Origin: Blautia sp.
Lineage (GTDB): Bacteria > Bacillota > Clostridia > Lachnospirales > Lachnospiraceae
Direction of reading: 5' to 3'
Length of the DNA stretch: 64,000 bases
Assembly (NCBI GenBank): GCA_017475035.1
Contig: JAFVGK010000117.1
Span: 1 to 64,000 of the forward strand
The translations under genes were made by a program, and so were the position numbers. How positions within the stretch are numbered: position 1 is the stretch's first letter; every line of letters begins with the position of its first letter. Under the pieces are notes generated by a model. The model saw nothing but the letters and a program-made list of their open reading frames with translations, did no database searches and had not been told where the DNA came from. Below are positions 50,592-59,075 of the stretch, piece after piece.

Positions 50592-51302
50592 TCACCTCCT
50601 CTTCAGTTGTCGGCCAAAGACCAGGAGTATTGTGCCCGGAGCTAAATCCAGGAGGCAGACAGCCCCAAGCCATAAGAATTGCCATTCGGCCTTTACTCCC
50701 ACCCCTTCACCGAATAACAAAAGGGCATGAAAGCATAGTACAGATGCGGTCAGTACTGCCAGAATGATCCCGGCCAGCCGCATCCTGAAGTTGTTCAGAA
50801 AACCGGCTGTTATGAGAATCGGTGTTACGGGCAACAGAATCAATAAAAAGCTTCTGCAAAGGGCACAGGCCTTATTGAGTGAGGCGGCTGCTTCCGTCGA
50901 AAATCCCAGGCATCTTGAGAAAATCTGAATGACAGGATTCAGAAGAATGGTCATGCCTGAAAACAGAAGGATACATACTCCCCACATATCTATGAGCTTC
51001 CGTGCCAGCGAATCCGAATCCAGTTGAGCCGATTTTCTCCGGCAGACAAGAAAACCCATTGCAAGAATCAGACAAAACAGGTATCCTGCTATCGCGCCTG
51101 CACGCGAGAGCTGAATCGCCAGAGAAAGAGAAGCCCTGCGTGCGACAAGTCTCTGGATCGCAGAAAAAGCCCCGTAGATCAGCCAGACGACTCCCAGGCC
51201 CGTAACCCACGGCGCAACAGTCTGCAGCCCGTCCACGGTCCTCTCAAGCATCTGTCTGATCAGGGAAATATCCTCTCTCGGATCACGTTTGCTATCATCC
51301 AT
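50592..51302 (-). CDS. Membrane protein of unknown function, co-encoded with two regulators
   Basis: A 236-residue protein with six hydrophobic segments (about 28-45, 66-90, 110-130, 147-165, 172-195 and 205-228) and a charged N-terminus. I do not recognise a family with confidence; the layout (membrane protein, winged-helix regulator, XRE regulator) is common in Bacillota and may respond to envelope stress. The start at 51302 is preferred because GGAGG lies eight bases ahead; an upstream in-frame ATG overlaps that site. Confidence 0.75.
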   Translation of the reverse strand: MDDSKRDPREDISLIRQMLERTVDGLQTVAPWVTGLGVVWLIYGAFSAIQRLVARRASLSLAIQLSRAGAIAGYLFCLILAMGFLVCRRKSAQLDSDSLARKLIDMWGVCILLFSGMTILLNPVIQIFSRCLGFSTEAAASLNKACALCRSFLLILLPVTPILITAGFLNNFRMRLAGIILAVLTASVLCFHALLLFGEGVGVKAEWQFLWLGAVCLLDLAPGTILLVFGRQLKRR

Positions 51303-51409
51303 CAGTATAACCTCCATATACTCTATATTGTAGAGTCTCTACGATTAAGAGTATAGCATGATCTGCCATAAAATCAAGCGCATTCTGTCAAATAGGACAA
51401 AATGGCATA

Positions 51410-51455
51410 AAAAAGACAGAAGAGCAGATCTGTAAATCTGCTCTTCTGTCTTTTT
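51410..51455. terminator. Bidirectional-looking terminator after the second GH3
   Basis: AAAAGACAGAAGAGCAGAT and its exact complement form a 19-bp stem with a 6-base loop, about 100 bases after the GH3 stop codon. Confidence 0.85.
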
Positions 51456-51553
51456 ACTCTGCTCTTGTCATGAAATACCCAGGTATTTTCCGATGAAATC
51501 TCGTCTTTCTGACCGGGAACGGACTGACGGAACAGTTGTTTTCGTAACCATCT

Positions 51554-54500
51554 TTATTTCTTCTTTGCTTTTGGCGCTTTATATCTTTCCGGATTTTTCT
51601 TTTCGTCTTTGCTTCTGAGAATGATCGCAAGAATTCCCCAAAGAGTGCCAAGAGCAATCACCACGTCCACGGCAATCACACCCATTCTCCATGGCGAAAT
51701 CTTGTAATAAGCTTTCGATCCCGGAACGGCTCCGTTAAGCTGTGCGGAATTTGCCATCGTATAAAGAGTATCCTTTACAGCCTTTCTCAGAGCAACCACA
51801 CCGGTAGCTGTATCCAGCTCCGTATAGGTTCCCGGGTTGAGAGTCATATCTGCCATATGCTGGGCAACACCTGCACGCACCATACGATTGACGGCAATAT
51901 CATCATGAGGCGCATTTCCCATATCATAATCTGTGATGACAAAGCCCTGGAATCCCCATTCATTTCGTAGAACAGCCGTCATCAGATTGTAATCATACGC
52001 CGAAAACAGACCGCCGATTCCGGACCAGCCGCTGGACATCATGCAGTCACAGGCACGCATCGTCTTTGTCGAAACAGTTCCCTGATCATCAGAGATGTAG
52101 CGGATCGTTTTGACAGCGCCTTTGACCGCGATTTCAAATGCTTTCAGGTAAAGCTCACGTATCGTCTGTTCGGTTGCCCAGACAGAAGGTATCCACCAAC
52201 GCTCCTCTTCCTGATCGACCATTGCGAAATGCTTAAACGCACAATATGTACCCTTATCGCCGGCACCGGAAATCACGCCGCAGGCAACCTTGCCGGATAC
52301 GACAGGATCCTCGGAATAATATTCATAGTTACGTCCGGAGAACGGTGACCAGTGAAGGTTAACTGCAGGCGCATACCAGCCGCCTCCGTCGATCCAATAG
52401 TTCTCTTCACCGACAGCGCTTCCCATATCATATGCAAGCTGTACGTTAAAGGTCTGAGCCAGCGTTGTCGCAGCCGGGAACGAGCAGCAGCTGATCCAGT
52501 TGTTTCCGTCATTGTCATTCAAGCCAAGTCCCTGAGGACCGTCATGCTCTGATGTCGGCATCTTGCCTACCGCGCTCAGCTTTCCGGAGGCATACCCATT
52601 TGCAAACAAAGCAAGGGTAAATTCATCGCTGGAATAATCCAGCTGGTCAAGCAGAGAGTTCCAAAGCGGATCATAATAGCTTATTCCACGCATATTGGAA
52701 AGTGTCAGGCCATTTTTCTGATTGGAAGCAGGCATCTCCGAATCCGGGACGTAAACGAGGCTGCCTTCCGTGTTGCCCAAAACCGGATCCTGATCGGGAT
52801 CCCAGCTGCCATTGCCAAGATCTACGGTGTTATAGCTGTAGTCCAGCCATTCCAGTACCGTATCGCTTGCCTGGCGGGTTTCGTCCGTCGGCGCGTCAGG
52901 CTGCGTATTTTCCCAGTCGTTTCTTGTCAGGATGCTGACATCATGACCGATTTCCGGATCTGTCATATACTGTGTCGCATGATCAAACTGATTGGATGCC
53001 GCGATAAAGTCCGCTTCCGGATTTGCCGGGTTTCCTGTCGGAACACCTTCTGCATCCAGTTCTGACTGGGCATTGATTTCAGACTGGCGGATATGATTCT
53101 CATCGGAACCGTCATACCAGATCGTATCCGTGATCGTGGTTGTTCGTTCTTCGATCATATCATGGCTGTTTGCCCTGATGGAAATCGTATACTCTCCGTT
53201 TTCCAGAACATAACACCCTGTTGTGCCATTTCCGTTTTCATGCATATAGCAATAGGAAGCCATATCCTCCTTCGGGAAGGAGATGGTAACGGTTTCTGAT
53301 TCTCCCGGTGCCAGGATTTGTGTCTTTGCGTACTCTACCAGGTTTACAACCGGTTTCTCAATCCGGTTCTCAACGTCAAACTGCGTATACGGAGCGCCAA
53401 AATAAGCCTGAACAACATCTTTTCCGCTGTAGGTATCACCGGTGTTCGTCACCAGGACATCCATGACAATTTCATCACCCGCATCATCAAAAGATGTGAT
53501 CTCCTGTGAAAATGTAGTATAGGAAAGACCATATCCAAAGGGATAGACAACGCCGTTGTCACGGTTATAATAAGCGTCTGTGACGCCATCCGGAAGGTTT
53601 GCGGAAGTAAAGTATCCCAGGGAGGCTGCCGTCTCATACCAGCGATATCCCATGTAAACTCCTTCTTCATACTCACGGAATGGAGCAAGGAATTCCGGGC
53701 CGCCTTTAAATGCGGAGAGCCAGATATTTCTGGTATATTTTCCATTCTCATAAACCGTGTTCCCGGTTCCGTTATTAAAGTTCACAAAGGTAGGTGTAAG
53801 AAAGTTATTCGCAACATAAGTGTCAACCGTGCGGGCAGACGGAGTAACCTGACCGGTCAGGATTTTTCCAAGGGACTTAAAGCCCATGGCTCCGGGTGTA
53901 CAAATCGAAAGGATCGCGTTGATATCCTTATCATCCTCCAGCTCCGCCAGTTCCATGGCGTTGCAGCAGTTAAGGACCACAACCACGCCTCCGGTGCAAT
54001 TTGCTTTTGCATAGTCGAGTACTTCTCTCTCTGCCTGCGTCAATGCAAGCTGATGAGGCGTGCCATCCTCATATTCCATCGTATAGACATCGCCGCCTTC
54101 TCCGCCGGCACGCCCGATAAAAACAATACCTACGGTATCCTGGCAGGATTCTTCGATCCCTTGATAGGTTTCAGCCGGATACTCGCTGATCTTTGCTCCC
54201 GCGCCAAGGAATGCCGTCTGCCCGCCTTCTCCGCCTGATCCAAGAGGAGTGGTATCCACAACCTTCGCAGATTTCATCGCTGATTCTGCTTTTTCATTGA
54301 CATTTTTAAATGCCTCATGGATTCCTTCCTCGGCAGTATATACATAATCTGCCGTGGTATTTGTCCCGCCGGAGCCGCTGCCGCTCATAACAGGATTGAA
54401 ATAACGGTATCCCAGCGGAGTAACCGCCGTATCCGCGTCAAGCGGAAGAAGGCCGTCATTCTTCAGCAGGATTTCTCCTTCATCCGCAATCTGCTCTGCA

Positions 54501-54742
54501 ACCTTTGCGCTCGCCTCAAGGGCTTCCTGCTGATTTTGGGTTGTAAAAGTATAGTAGTCGCTGTCCCACCCGGCTGTCCCTTTTGGCGTCGTTACAGCAC
54601 GCGCACCTTTTCCAAGAAACGTATCCAGGGATGATGTAAAGTAATTGGTCACTGTCGTAAGCACAATCGCGAAAATGAGAAAAACAGACATGATCGGAAT
54701 CACAATCAAACGGAATTTCTTATTATTCATTCGCTGTTTCAT
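51554..54742 (-). CDS. Membrane-anchored glycoside hydrolase family 3 protein with permuted domain order (second copy)
   Basis: A 1062-residue paralogue of the GH3 at 17.9 kb with the same reversed order. The alpha/beta sandwich comes first (EGEILLKNDGLLPLDADTAVTPLG near residue 90), then a fibronectin-III-like domain (VTNTGDTYSGKDVVQAYFG near residue 435). The barrel is last, with SGRNYEYYSEDP near residue 808, CAFKHFAMVDQEEERWW and the nucleophile Asp in GFVITDYDMG near residue 935. A membrane segment at residues 10-33 and another at about 1015-1038, followed by a Lys-rich tail, tether it to the outer face. It follows GH43 by 57 bases. The start at 54742 has GGAGG eight bases ahead. Confidence 0.87.
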   Translation of the reverse strand: MKQRMNNKKFRLIVIPIMSVFLIFAIVLTTVTNYFTSSLDTFLGKGARAVTTPKGTAGWDSDYYTFTTQNQQEALEASAKVAEQIADEGEILLKNDGLLPLDADTAVTPLGYRYFNPVMSGSGSGGTNTTADYVYTAEEGIHEAFKNVNEKAESAMKSAKVVDTTPLGSGGEGGQTAFLGAGAKISEYPAETYQGIEESCQDTVGIVFIGRAGGEGGDVYTMEYEDGTPHQLALTQAEREVLDYAKANCTGGVVVVLNCCNAMELAELEDDKDINAILSICTPGAMGFKSLGKILTGQVTPSARTVDTYVANNFLTPTFVNFNNGTGNTVYENGKYTRNIWLSAFKGGPEFLAPFREYEEGVYMGYRWYETAASLGYFTSANLPDGVTDAYYNRDNGVVYPFGYGLSYTTFSQEITSFDDAGDEIVMDVLVTNTGDTYSGKDVVQAYFGAPYTQFDVENRIEKPVVNLVEYAKTQILAPGESETVTISFPKEDMASYCYMHENGNGTTGCYVLENGEYTISIRANSHDMIEERTTTITDTIWYDGSDENHIRQSEINAQSELDAEGVPTGNPANPEADFIAASNQFDHATQYMTDPEIGHDVSILTRNDWENTQPDAPTDETRQASDTVLEWLDYSYNTVDLGNGSWDPDQDPVLGNTEGSLVYVPDSEMPASNQKNGLTLSNMRGISYYDPLWNSLLDQLDYSSDEFTLALFANGYASGKLSAVGKMPTSEHDGPQGLGLNDNDGNNWISCCSFPAATTLAQTFNVQLAYDMGSAVGEENYWIDGGGWYAPAVNLHWSPFSGRNYEYYSEDPVVSGKVACGVISGAGDKGTYCAFKHFAMVDQEEERWWIPSVWATEQTIRELYLKAFEIAVKGAVKTIRYISDDQGTVSTKTMRACDCMMSSGWSGIGGLFSAYDYNLMTAVLRNEWGFQGFVITDYDMGNAPHDDIAVNRMVRAGVAQHMADMTLNPGTYTELDTATGVVALRKAVKDTLYTMANSAQLNGAVPGSKAYYKISPWRMGVIAVDVVIALGTLWGILAIILRSKDEKKNPERYKAPKAKKK

Positions 54743-54799
54743 ATTCTTTTCCTCCATCACAGAATAGGAAGTTCATAATAGATGAAAACGCTTTGCTTT

Positions 54800-56266
54800 T
54801 CATTCTGCGGTCTCTTTTGTCTTCACCGAAAGACTAAAACTGTGAAAATTCACCGATCCGGTTCCCTGATAACGGAAAAACAGGGGAAATATCCCTTTGT
54901 CGGCGGTAAATGAAGCATTTGTGACGACTTTTCCTCCGTTTGGATTTACGGAGATTTCCGCTGCCAGCTCTTTACATCCGGCATCCAGAAATACTTCAAA
55001 ATAACCGCATCCGTGACCACTTGTCTCCACCTGAATCTGATTCGCTTCACCTGTCGCAAAATACTTAAACCCGGCAACCGCTCCGTTTTGCATATTTGCA
55101 ATATATTGATCGCCGTCCTGTTCCCGGTCTTTTCCGGTTTGTGTAAAGTAAGGATGGTTTTTCAGTTTCTTTCGGACTCCGGATCCGTCATACCTGCCTG
55201 TTCCCTGCGCGCTCCACAGGTTGCAGGCAATCCTGGCCTCATAAGTTCCCAGTCCGCTTAAGGGGCCGCCATTTAACCCACAGCTTGTAACCTCAGCCTG
55301 CCGGAAGGATCCATCCGGATTCCTGACCAGCTTTTCCGCACAGGCCTGCCTGGAATAGGAATGTCTGTTTGTCTGACGATGATAAAAAACATACCAGTCC
55401 TCTCCCAGCTGAAGCAGTCCTCCATGCGTATTTCCCAGATAGTTCGCTGCATGATGTTCATCGGTATTTCCGTTCAGGAACAGATCACCCTGGCTGACCA
55501 GGGTTCCTCCAAAGGTAAAGTCTCCGTCCGGGCGATTGCTTACCGCATAACATAACTCATGATTATGCCGTGACGAATAAACAAACAGATAACGATCCTT
55601 GTCCTTACGAATGGAACTCGCTTCAAAAAACTCATGATCCGGAAACGATCCCGTACCCGTCTTTGGAAACAGAAGCCTGGGCTCTGACTTGAGCGTCACC
55701 ATATCCTGTTCAAGCTCCGCCACAACTCCTCCGTCGTTCCGGAGCTTTTTCATGCCGGTGAGCAATCTCGGGGTTGGCGTATAAAAGCCGGAATACAGCC
55801 AGATCCGTCCGTCCTCATCCGCCAGAACACCCGGATCGAATGGAAACTGGTCACCTTTTCGCCTGCCCCACAGAGTATGATCCGGATAGCGGATATGTCC
55901 CAGAAATTCATAATGACCCGCAGGCTCATCACATACAGCAACGCCTATCAGGCCCATGAAATCGAACGCATAGTAAAGGTAGTACCTGCCATCCGGCCCC
56001 CGGCAAACATCCGGCGCAAATAAAAGCCGGATTCCCAGACGGTTTTTCGGATCCTGGTTTTTCCGGAAGATTACGCCATCCATCCGCCAGTCGGAAAGAT
56101 CATTCACGGGAGCTGACCAGCATACATAGTCACCGACACAAAAGATCGGCGCTCCGAAATGATCATGAGACCCATACACATACACCCGATCTCCGAATAC
56201 ATGGGGTTCCCCATCGGGAATATACTCCCAGCTGGGAAGATAAGGATTAAAAGCCTGTTGTTTCAC
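54800..56266 (-). CDS. Glycoside hydrolase family 43 protein with C-terminal carbohydrate-binding-like domain
   Basis: A 488-residue enzyme without signal peptide, so probably cytoplasmic. The five-bladed propeller (about 1-310) carries GH43-type acidic positions in FGDRVYVYGSHD near residue 29, FAPDVCRGPDGRYYLYY near residue 84, FDPGVLADEDGRIWLYSG near residue 144 and DHEFFEASSIRKD near residue 212. The last 130 residues (YIANMQNGAVAGFKYF onward) resemble a CBM6-like beta-sandwich. Members release arabinose or xylose from side chains and oligosaccharides. It is paired with the tethered GH3. Start is GTG, about ten bases after AAAGGAGG. Confidence 0.85.
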   Translation of the reverse strand: MKQQAFNPYLPSWEYIPDGEPHVFGDRVYVYGSHDHFGAPIFCVGDYVCWSAPVNDLSDWRMDGVIFRKNQDPKNRLGIRLLFAPDVCRGPDGRYYLYYAFDFMGLIGVAVCDEPAGHYEFLGHIRYPDHTLWGRRKGDQFPFDPGVLADEDGRIWLYSGFYTPTPRLLTGMKKLRNDGGVVAELEQDMVTLKSEPRLLFPKTGTGSFPDHEFFEASSIRKDKDRYLFVYSSRHNHELCYAVSNRPDGDFTFGGTLVSQGDLFLNGNTDEHHAANYLGNTHGGLLQLGEDWYVFYHRQTNRHSYSRQACAEKLVRNPDGSFRQAEVTSCGLNGGPLSGLGTYEARIACNLWSAQGTGRYDGSGVRKKLKNHPYFTQTGKDREQDGDQYIANMQNGAVAGFKYFATGEANQIQVETSGHGCGYFEVFLDAGCKELAAEISVNPNGGKVVTNASFTADKGIFPLFFRYQGTGSVNFHSFSLSVKTKETAE

Positions 56267-56353
56267 TCCTTTGATGCCTCCTTTCTTTCATTATTACAGA
56301 ACTGTCCGGGTAAAAGTACGTGAGATGCAATGACAGACCGTTCGTATAGCCGC

Positions 56354-56418
56354 ATTATAGCACTCAGATTCCATAAACAGGCCGCATGATCGCGAATGTC
56401 ACTTCACATTTCGTGAAA
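56354..56418 (-). promoter_or_regulatory. Activator-type promoter of the GH43-GH3 operon with tandem boxes
   Basis: A minus-strand TATAAT (56354-56359) has no recognisable -35. In its place, TTTCACGAAA (56409-56418) and a TTCGCGATC box (56388-56397) are 21 bases apart, centred near -67 and -46. The geometry equals that at 17723-17790, and the box sequence equals that at 15511-15542. Confidence 0.6.
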
Positions 56419-56436
56419 TGCAAAACAGCCGATTCC

Positions 56437-56480
56437 GAAAAGAAACGGGGCTGTGCATTATCACAGCCCCGTTTCTTTTC
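56437..56480 (-). terminator. Terminator of two-component system 2
   Basis: GAAAAGAAACGGGGCTGTG and its perfect complement enclose a 6-base loop and contain the terminal T-rich arm. Confidence 0.88.
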
Positions 56481-56502
56481 ACTGCTATGTATTTTTTTTC
56501 AA

Positions 56503-56602
56503 CCTGTGCGGTAAGCGTAAGAATGCGATGTTCTGACTGGATTGATCCCGGCAGAACATCATATACTTTCGGTGGTATCGGTCACTTCAGTGACCGCACA
56601 GG
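56503..56602. mobile_element. R4 MITE-like element, compact copy
   Basis: A 100-bp unit with inverted ends CCTGTGCGGT and ACCGCACAGG and an internal GGTCACTTCAGTGACC hairpin. It overlaps the 3' end of the GHKL kinase gene and provides that gene's last codons and stop. A longer copy is at 12849-13263. Confidence 0.75.
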
Positions 56603-57912
56603 CCGGATTTACTGCCGGATGGGGACGGAACCGGGATCATGATTGTCAGCAGGAAAATCTGGTCCTTTAAGTCAATGGAGATTGTTCCGCCATAGCGTTC
56701 CACGTTAAAACGAATGCTTTTCATGCCGTACCCGTGATATCTCCAGTCCTGTTTTGTGCTCTCGGGCAATCCGTCTTTCATTTCAATGGTTCCGCTGTAA
56801 TAATTCTCGACCTGCAAAATCGACAATTGATCCCTGACGAAAAGCGAAACTGCCACAACCCTGAACTCCGGATCCGTCAGCTTTCTTACACACTCTATCG
56901 CATTGTCAAGAGCATTTCCGAAAATGGTATACAAATCCACCGGATCCATAAAATTCAGTTGTGAGCCGTCTGCCATACAGGTCCAGGTAATCCCCTCTTT
57001 TTCACACGCCAGACTTCTTTCCGTAAAAATAGTGTCAAGCACCTGATTTCCGGTCTTGACAACAGAATCATAGATCATGATCGACTCTTCCATCTTCTTA
57101 CAATATTCCTGGCGTTTTGATTCATCAGGTATATGGCGGAACGCATTCAGCTGATGTTTCAGATCATGACATTTCTGGTTAATCAGGTCTATATTCTCCC
57201 TTGAAAGATCATACTGCTCTTTCTGACGGTTCCAGAGCAACTCTCTGATCTTCAATTCAGACTCGATCGCTGCTTTTTCATTCGTCGCTGCCTGAATCCA
57301 AAGAGCAAAGACACAGCAGAACGCCGCATAAATGCGAAGAATCAGAAGGATTCCCCTGCTGGTCTCAGGATTGTGCAGAATCAGCTGATCTGAAAGCAGA
57401 TTCATCCCAAACGCAAACAGCAATACTATAAAAACAGTTCTTAAAGCCTCTTTCTTTTCCACATGAAACCGACCGCTCCGGGACAGCTTCGGGATAAACA
57501 CAAAAATGCATAAAAGCACCGTCAAAAAATAAATCAAAAATTGGGAGCCAAATGCCGGCCATCCTTCCATCGGATGAATGACAGCAGCGCATCCACTTAT
57601 CACATAGGCCAGATGCTGTATGGAATGGGCGCAGGCTGTTCCGAAAATACCGTCCCAGAGGGAAACCTCTGTACAAAAAAGAAATACCCCGATTTCCAGG
57701 AGATAAAGTGCAAAAAAGCCTGCCACCCTGAACTTCTCAGAGGAGGAAAACATCATAAAAGGAAGGTTGAACAACAATTGCACAAGAAAGCAAGCGCATA
57801 CTCTCACCGGAAACAAGGATCTTTTCTTCAGCCGAATCATCAGCACGACACAGGAGACAAAGAACTCCAGGGGAAAACCATATATGTTCAGGCATCTTAA
57901 AAGTTTGTCCAT
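56587..57912 (-). CDS. GHKL-type sensor histidine kinase (AgrC-like), second copy
   Basis: A 441-residue membrane kinase paralogous to the one at 16.4 kb. About six hydrophobic segments fill residues 8-200. The phospho-acceptor His is in NQKCHDLKHQLNAF near residue 250. The ATPase domain has FGNALDNAIECV near residue 330 and DWRYHGYGMKSIRF near residue 400. The last residues (GLCGH) and the stop codon lie within the inserted R4 element, so the original C-terminus has probably been replaced. No AgrB/AgrD genes are adjacent. It follows the response regulator by one base and precedes the GH43-GH3 operon. Confidence 0.88.
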   Translation of the reverse strand: MDKLLRCLNIYGFPLEFFVSCVVLMIRLKKRSLFPVRVCACFLVQLLFNLPFMMFSSSEKFRVAGFFALYLLEIGVFLFCTEVSLWDGIFGTACAHSIQHLAYVISGCAAVIHPMEGWPAFGSQFLIYFLTVLLCIFVFIPKLSRSGRFHVEKKEALRTVFIVLLFAFGMNLLSDQLILHNPETSRGILLILRIYAAFCCVFALWIQAATNEKAAIESELKIRELLWNRQKEQYDLSRENIDLINQKCHDLKHQLNAFRHIPDESKRQEYCKKMEESIMIYDSVVKTGNQVLDTIFTERSLACEKEGITWTCMADGSQLNFMDPVDLYTIFGNALDNAIECVRKLTDPEFRVVAVSLFVRDQLSILQVENYYSGTIEMKDGLPESTKQDWRYHGYGMKSIRFNVERYGGTISIDLKDQIFLLTIMIPVPSPSGSKSGLCGH

Positions 57913-57913
57913 A

Positions 57914-58621
57914 TTATCGGCCCCCATTCTGATAATAATCCGTCAGTTTCTCCAAAAATTCCTTTTTCCGTGTCCTGCCGATTTTCAGAGTATCATCTTT
58001 CACCACCACCGAATCATTCTGTACCGCATTCACATAATGCAGATTCAGCAAATAAGACCGGCTGCACCTTGCGAAACATTTACCCAGCTTTTTTTCGACA
58101 TTTCCCAGTGTATCAAAAGAAGAGTATTCTCCATCCACCGTATGATAAATCAATCGATGATCAAACACCTCAATATAGTATATATTCTGTATGAACAGCT
58201 TTACGGTTTCTCCTTCCTTCGAAAGGATCACATAATCCTTAGGCCTGGATTCCAGGATTCGAAAAGCCTTCCTCAGCTTCAGAGCAAAAGCGGGATATTG
58301 TATGGGCTTCAGCACATAATCAAGGGCCTCCACTTCATAACCTTCTATCGCATACTGCGCCATATTTGTGATAAAAATAATAAGCACCGTCTGATCCTTC
58401 TTTCGGATCGATCTGGCGGCCGACATCCCATCCAGCAGGGGCATATCAATATCCATTAATATCAGATCCCAGACAGGCTCATAGCCCTCTGCAATGTTCA
58501 TCCCGTCCGTATAATGCCTGATCTGAATTTCCAGGTCATTTTCCCGTGCATAACGCTGCAGATATGCCTGTAAACACTCTGCATATGAACTCTGGTCTTC
58601 TACTACAGCAACTTTGATCAT
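57914..58621 (-). CDS. LytTR-family response regulator (AgrA-like), second copy
   Basis: A 235-residue regulator with a receiver domain (VVEDQSS at the start, phospho-acceptor Asp in LILMDIDMP near residue 57, Lys in YVLKPIQYP near residue 104) and a C-terminal LytTR domain (FARCSRSYLLNLHYVNAV near residue 185, then GRTRKKEFLEKL). It is a paralogue of the regulator at 15.7 kb. The start at 58621 follows AGAGGTGAG; an in-frame ATG four codons upstream is less well placed. It probably activates the GH43-GH3 promoter at 56354-56418 and possibly the other locus too. Confidence 0.9.
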   Translation of the reverse strand: MIKVAVVEDQSSYAECLQAYLQRYARENDLEIQIRHYTDGMNIAEGYEPVWDLILMDIDMPLLDGMSAARSIRKKDQTVLIIFITNMAQYAIEGYEVEALDYVLKPIQYPAFALKLRKAFRILESRPKDYVILSKEGETVKLFIQNIYYIEVFDHRLIYHTVDGEYSSFDTLGNVEKKLGKCFARCSRSYLLNLHYVNAVQNDSVVVKDDTLKIGRTRKKEFLEKLTDYYQNGGR

Positions 58622-58710
58622 TGCGTTTCTCACCTCTGACGAAAATCTTTTGCGAACCTGTTTTCATGATTACACTGTTTTCATCGTTCATTTCAGCTGA
58701 TACCCTTTTA

Positions 58711-58776
58711 CTGCGCCGAACATACGCCGCTGCAAGCGGCATGATTCCGCAGAAAAATTCGTGCGCATACTGTAGA
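58711..58776. repeat. Intergenic repeat R5, copy 2
   Basis: Matches 5021-5085 at ACGCCGC, AAGCGGCAT and GTGCGCATACT. The rest of 58622-58980 has scattered GTT-containing half sites (ACCGTT, AACGTT) that could be LytTR boxes at non-ideal spacing; no gene is seen. Confidence 0.5.
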
Positions 58777-58981
58777 TTTCCGGCTTCTGTTCTAAATAAT
58801 ACCTCATGGGGGTGTAAAAGTACAGTCCGTTCTTAATACCCGATAACGTAAATGTCTGCCGATATGATTACCGTATAACAAGTGAACGTTTGGTGTGTTC
58901 AAAATGAAACGGTAGTTAACTGCGTTCATAAGTATAAACCGGCTGTACTGCAGCCGATGCCGGTCCGGGCGCCGGTCGCAT

Positions 58982-59023
58982 AAAAAGAGGCCGGTACCGG
59001 AGAAAATTCTCCCTGATACCGGC
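58982..59023 (-). terminator. Terminator of the hybrid kinase/binding-protein operon
   Basis: GCCGGTA..GGGAGAA pairs with TTCTCC..TACCGGC, and CTCTTTTTA follows on the minus strand, about 50 bases after the binding-protein stop. Confidence 0.8.
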
Positions 59024-59075
59024 ACCTTTATTCTTACAGCGTGAATAAACCGCTTGCTTCAAAATTCTGCAGGCC

